From positions 682,001-746,000 of the forward strand of contig CAWDAQ010000005.1 in NCBI GenBank assembly GCA_963800325.1: a stretch of 64,000 nucleotides of DNA, read 5' to 3'. How positions within the stretch are numbered: the stretch's first letter is position 1; every line of letters begins with the position of its first letter. Of this stretch, positions 59,606 through 64,000 are shown one piece after another. The notes below the pieces were generated by a model. That model searched no databases, was not told the origin of the DNA, and saw only the letters and a list, made by a program, of their open reading frames with translations. Position numbers and translations under genes: made by a program. The stretch is from CAWDAQ01 sp963800325. GTDB taxonomy: Bacteria > Actinomycetota > Actinomycetes > Actinomycetales > Dermatophilaceae.

Positions 59606-60750
59606 TGCCCACGACCCACCCCACGCTGACCGACGAGGACCTCCAGCGCGCCCTGGCGCGCGTCATCGACCCCGAGATCCGCAAGCCCGTCACCGAGCTG
59701 GGGATGGTCGAGCAGGCCTCGGTCGACGAGGCCGGGCTGGCGCGCGTGACGATCCTCCTGACCGTGTCCGGGTGCCCGATGAAGGAGACCCTGACCAAGG
59801 ACACCCGCGCCGCGCTGCTCGAGCTCGACGGCGTCACCGACGTCGAGGTGACGCTCGGGGTCATGAGCGACGAGCAGCGGGCCGAGCTGCGCAACCAGCT
59901 CCGCGGCGGCCAGGCCGAGCGGGAGGTGCCGTTCGCCAAGGCGGGCAGCCTGACCCGGGTCTACGCGGTCGCCTCCGGCAAGGGCGGGGTCGGCAAGTCC
60001 TCGGTCACCGCCAACCTCGCGGCCTCGATGGCCGAGAGCGGCCTGAAGGTCGGCGTCGTCGACGCCGACATCTACGGCTTCTCCATCCCGCGGATGCTCG
60101 GCGTCGAGCACCGTCCGACCCAGGTCGACGACATGATCCTCCCGCCGGTGAGCCACGGCGTGAAGGTCATCTCGATCGGCATGTTCGTCCCCGGCAACCA
60201 GCCCGTGGTGTGGCGCGGGCCGATGCTCCACCGCGCGCTGCAGCAGTTCCTCGCCGACGTGTTCTGGGGTGACCTCGACGTCCTCCTGCTCGACCTGCCG
60301 CCCGGCACCGGGGACATCGCGATCTCGGTCGCCCAGCTCATCCCGGGCGCGGAGATCCTCGTCGTCACCACCCCCCAGCAGGCCGCCGCCGAGGTCGCCG
60401 AGCGGGCCGGGTCGATCGCCCTGCAGACCCACCAGCGCATCGTCGGGGTCATCGAGAACATGTCGTGGCTGGAGCTGCCCGACGGCTCCCGGCAGGAGAT
60501 CTTCGGCTCCGGCGGAGGGCAGCGGGTCGCGGAGTCCCTCACCCGGTCCGTGGGCGCCGAGGTCCCGCTGCTCGGCCAGGTGCCGCTCGACACGAGCCTG
60601 CGCGAGGGCGCCGACGCCGGGGAGCCGGTCGTGCTCGGCAACCCCGAGGGCGCGGCCGCGGTCGCGCTCCGGGGAGTCTCCCGGGGGCTCGCGAGCCGCT
60701 CCCGCGGCCTGGCGGGACGGTCGCTCGGGCTCACCCCGACCGGTCGCTGA
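59605..60750 (+). CDS. mrp: Mrp/ApbC-family iron-sulfur carrier ATPase
   Basis: Protein of 381 residues. An N-terminal DUF59/MIP18-like domain (residues 10-95, RVIDPEIRKPVTELGMV) carries one Cys in SGCPMKETL. The deviant Walker A GKGGVGKS is at 125-132, then DADIYGFSIPRMLG and LLLDLPPGTGD. It is a Mrp/Nbp35-type ATPase that carries Fe-S clusters to apo-proteins; the CxxC of the C-terminal part is not seen. The C-terminus is a basic Arg/Ser/Leu tail. It is convergent with tatB. Confidence 0.92.
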   Translation: MPTTHPTLTDEDLQRALARVIDPEIRKPVTELGMVEQASVDEAGLARVTILLTVSGCPMKETLTKDTRAALLELDGVTDVEVTLGVMSDEQRAELRNQLRGGQAEREVPFAKAGSLTRVYAVASGKGGVGKSSVTANLAASMAESGLKVGVVDADIYGFSIPRMLGVEHRPTQVDDMILPPVSHGVKVISIGMFVPGNQPVVWRGPMLHRALQQFLADVFWGDLDVLLLDLPPGTGDIAISVAQLIPGAEILVVTTPQQAAAEVAERAGSIALQTHQRIVGVIENMSWLELPDGSRQEIFGSGGGQRVAESLTRSVGAEVPLLGQVPLDTSLREGADAGEPVVLGNPEGAAAVALRGVSRGLASRSRGLAGRSLGLTPTGR

Positions 60751-60774
60751 GGCACCCAGCCGGGGCCGGCGGGC

Positions 60775-61152
60775 TCAGGTCGCGTCGACGTCCCAGGGCG
60801 TCGGCCGCTGGCCGGTGTCCGGGCCGTCGGTGCCGTCCTGGTCACCGCCGCCGGTGCCCCGGTCGTCGTCGTAGACCGTCGGCGGCGGGCTCGCGGGCTC
60901 GGGGTCGAGCAGGGCCTCCCGGACGATCCGGCGCGGGTCGTACTGGCGGGGGTCGTACTGGCGCCAGTCGATGTCGTCGAAGTCGGGGCCCATCTGCTCG
61001 CGCAGCTGGCCCTGGGCGCTCTGCGCGAGCGCCCTGACCTGCTTGACGAGCCGGGCGAGCTTCGCCGCGTACTCGGGGAGCCGCTCGGGGCCGAGCACGA
61101 CGATGGCGATGACGATGAGGAGGATGAACTCCCACCCGTTGATCCCGGCCAC
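60775..61152 (-). CDS. tatB: Sec-independent protein translocase subunit TatB
   Basis: Protein of 125 residues. A short N-terminal membrane helix (about 5-22) in INGWEFILLIVIAIVVLGPE is followed by the conserved LGPERLPEYAAKLARLVKQV amphipathic helix. The rest is acidic, unstructured and rich in Asp and Pro. It is a TatB partner of TatC in folded-protein export; tatC is not in the window. The start is GTG 61152, seven bases past the htrA stop, so it is co-transcribed with htrA. Confidence 0.9.
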   Translation of the reverse strand: MAGINGWEFILLIVIAIVVLGPERLPEYAAKLARLVKQVRALAQSAQGQLREQMGPDFDDIDWRQYDPRQYDPRRIVREALLDPEPASPPPTVYDDDRGTGGGDQDGTDGPDTGQRPTPWDVDAT

Positions 61153-61159
61153 GGCGCCC

Positions 61160-62601
<1,442 letters not shown>

Positions 62602-62605
<4 letters not shown>

Positions 62606-63306
62606 GGGGTCGATTCTGCCGGGCTGCCTCCCCGCCGGGCTGCACCGGGTCCGACGAGCCGGTCGACGAGGTGACCGACGTCGCCTCGGGCGGGGGGCGT
62701 GGGACGGACCCCCGACAGCAGGGTGGCGGTGCCGACGACGCCCCGTGCCCGGGCCGGCGCGCCGGGGGTGCCCCCGCTGCGCTCGACGGCCGGGCTGACC
62801 TCGTCGCCGGACCGCAGGCCGCCACCCGTGGCCGGCGGCGTCGCGCCGGCGGCGAGGCTCCACGCCGCCGCGACGGTCGCCCCTGCGGCGAGCCCGGCGA
62901 GCACCGCGGCCCGCAGCGCCGAGCGGTGGCAGGCCGGGGCCTCCGGCGGGAGCACGGGCAGAGCGGCGAGCCGGCGCGGCCACGAGGGGCGCGCCGGGCG
63001 TGACGTCCGGGCGGCCGGTGGCGCGGCCATCGGCGCGTCCACGGGGCGGGGCCCCTCGGGCGCCGCGCCCGCCCCGGCGACCGCGAGGAGCATCGCTCGC
63101 AGGTCACCGGGCAGGGCGGGGTCGCTGCCCCGCAGCGTGGTGCGGACCCGGCGCTCGACCTCGACCTCGTGACGGCAGTAGCCGCAGCTGACGAGGTGGC
63201 GGTCCCACCGCCGGCGCTCGTGCTCCGGGAGCGTCCCGGCGACGTAGTCGGCCACCCGCTCGCCGAGGCAGCGGGGGCGCGACCGGAGGAGGGTCCAGCG
63301 GGTCAT
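62602..63306 (-). CDS. rseA: RseA-like zinc-dependent anti-sigma factor
   Basis: Protein of 234 residues. The N-terminal ZAS motif HxxxCxxC is at His 37, Cys 41 and Cys 44 in HLVSCGYC. A Pro/Ala-rich middle and a weakly hydrophobic stretch (AVLAGLAAGATVAAAWSLAAG) follow. It should bind and hold SigE inactive until stress-triggered release. Its start and stop overlap sigE and htrA by ATGA, which implies balanced synthesis of sigma, anti-sigma and protease. Confidence 0.87.
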
Positions 63307-63917
63307 CGTGTTCCTGCCAGCGGCCTTCCGAGCGGGAGCGGCCCGCCGGTGCGGGCAGGACGGTGGGCGGCGGGCACGGGTGCGCGGTGGGCGAGCGCCT
63401 CCCGCAGCAGTGCCCGACCGCGGTGGATGCGGGAGCGAACGGTGCCGAGCTTGATGCCGAGGGTCGCGGCGATCTCCTCGTAGGACAGGCCCTCGATGTC
63501 GCAGAGCACCACCGCGGCCCGGAAGTCCGGCGGCAGGGCGTCGAGCGCGCGCTGGACGTCGTCGTCGAAGTGGGTCTCGTCATAGGCCTGCTCCGGGGTG
63601 GGCTCCCGGCTCGGCAGACGGGCGCTGGACTCCTCCGACAGCGCGTCGAACCGGATCCGCTGCTTGCGGCGCATCCGGTCGAGGAAGACGTTGGTCGTGA
63701 TCCGGTGCAGCCAGCCCTCGAAGGTGCCCGGGCTGTAGGAGTGCAGCGAACGGAACACCCGGATGAACACGTCGTGGGTCAGGTCCTCGGCGTCGTGGAC
63801 GTTGCCGGTGAGCCGGTACGCGAGCCGGTAGACCCGCGGCGAGTGCTCCTCGACGATCTCCTCCCACGTCGGGGGCACCCACCCCTGGGTGTCGCTCTCT
63901 CGCGCGTGCTGGGACAC
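63303..63917 (-). CDS. sigE: ECF sigma factor SigE
   Basis: Protein of 204 residues. Sigma region 2 reads VYRLAYRLTGNVHDAEDLTH, DVFIRVFRSL, and region 4 reads YEEIAATLGIKLGTVRSRIH. It is the SigE-type factor controlling surface-stress genes, with RseA encoded next. GTG 63917 is chosen because GAGAGGA precedes it and a likely ECF promoter lies at 63962-63987, with transcription starting near 63954. The longer frame from 63974 would lie upstream of the start of transcription. Confidence 0.88.
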   Translation of the reverse strand: MSQHARESDTQGWVPPTWEEIVEEHSPRVYRLAYRLTGNVHDAEDLTHDVFIRVFRSLHSYSPGTFEGWLHRITTNVFLDRMRRKQRIRFDALSEESSARLPSREPTPEQAYDETHFDDDVQRALDALPPDFRAAVVLCDIEGLSYEEIAATLGIKLGTVRSRIHRGRALLREALAHRAPVPAAHRPARTGGPLPLGRPLAGTR

Positions 63918-63961
63918 GGGCCTCGTTCCTCTCGACCGGGCCTGGTGGCCTCGTCTGGACA

Positions 63962-63987
63962 GACGTCTGGACACAACGGATGGTTCC
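63962..63987 (-). promoter_or_regulatory. ECF-type sigE promoter
   Basis: On the minus strand, -35 GGAACC (63982-63987), a 16-base spacer and -10 CGTC (63962-63965). This is the GGAAC-N16-CGT(T/C) form of ECF-dependent promoters and suggests that sigE activates itself. It gives a leader of about 37 bases before GTG 63917. Confidence 0.6.
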
Positions 63988-64000
63988 TCACCAACCTGAG

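Noticed and set aside
63918..63974. Longer sigE start at 63974
   Set aside because: The likely promoter at 63962-63987 would lie inside the coding sequence; GTG 63917 has a better ribosome site.

Overview
The window is a 64 kb chromosomal stretch of very high GC content from an actinobacterium. The evidence is the actinobacterial marker set (WhiB7-type regulator, AdnAB, UPF0182, a DUF3107 protein, SigE/RseA/HtrA/TatB), frequent GTG starts, and GTGA/ATGA gene overlaps. The gene set is compatible with Micrococcales such as Intrasporangiaceae-like genera, but the genus cannot be fixed from sequence alone. No prophage, insertion sequence, CRISPR array or rRNA is visible.

Layout. 1-2789 is a fructose-type CUT2 ABC importer (binding lipoprotein, permease, ATPase), cut at the left edge. 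An initiator tRNA gene follows at 3111-3184. 3263-5851 is a large MalT/LAL-type LuxR regulator. 6067-10000 is a poorly characterised cluster of small soluble, SHOCT-domain and membrane proteins. 10162-21975 holds a stand-alone HerA-like ATPase, a UPF0182 membrane protein, a PPA1309-type protein, a PDZ-Lon protease with MoaE, a Zincin_2-type protein, a Nudix hydrolase, an orphan E1-like/cyclodehydratase protein and an ABC1 kinase. 22070-37398 holds a HhH-GPD protein, a phosphodiesterase, WhiB7 with an attenuator-like leader, UvrD2, a mycoredoxin, NudC, a degenerate macrolide-phosphotransferase-like protein and AdnB/AdnA. 37437-46427 holds a racemase, an alkyltransferase-like protein, MoeZ, TetR, DUF3107, a ferritin-fold protein, a DEAD-box helicase, a ParA-like ATPase, a PHP phosphoesterase and a repeat-flanked AbiEi/DUF559-like protein. 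46587-57065 mixes four acyl-CoA metabolism genes (MaoC hydratase, acyl-CoA dehydrogenase, two CitE-type lyases) with aminopeptidase P, a CLC transporter, MarR, a RIO kinase and an L,D-transpeptidase. 57140-63917 is the envelope-stress block: MgtE-N/CBS, DUF1003, Mrp, TatB, HtrA, RseA, SigE.

From memory of the Mycobacterium tuberculosis map, 15.7-44.2 kb follows the Rv3194c-Rv3213c order and 57.7-63.9 kb follows Rv1221-Rv1232c, so two conserved actinobacterial blocks are close together here.

How the genes work together. AdnAB, UvrD2, HerA, the HhH-GPD protein and the alkyltransferase-like protein suggest a DNA repair theme. WhiB7 has an A-tract promoter, an upstream ORF and a 16-bp hairpin consistent with translation-coupled attenuation. 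SigE, RseA and HtrA overlap by ATGA junctions, and sigE has an ECF-type promoter at the right edge. The strongest unexplained signals are dispersed palindromic repeats (three copies of one family, plus two separate long hairpins), a G-rich tandem array, a 42-residue basic protein next to whiB7, a predicted pseudokinase, a phosphodiesterase with an apparently rotated motif order, and at least nine genes whose -10 box ends 6-7 nt before the start codon (predicted leaderless mRNAs).
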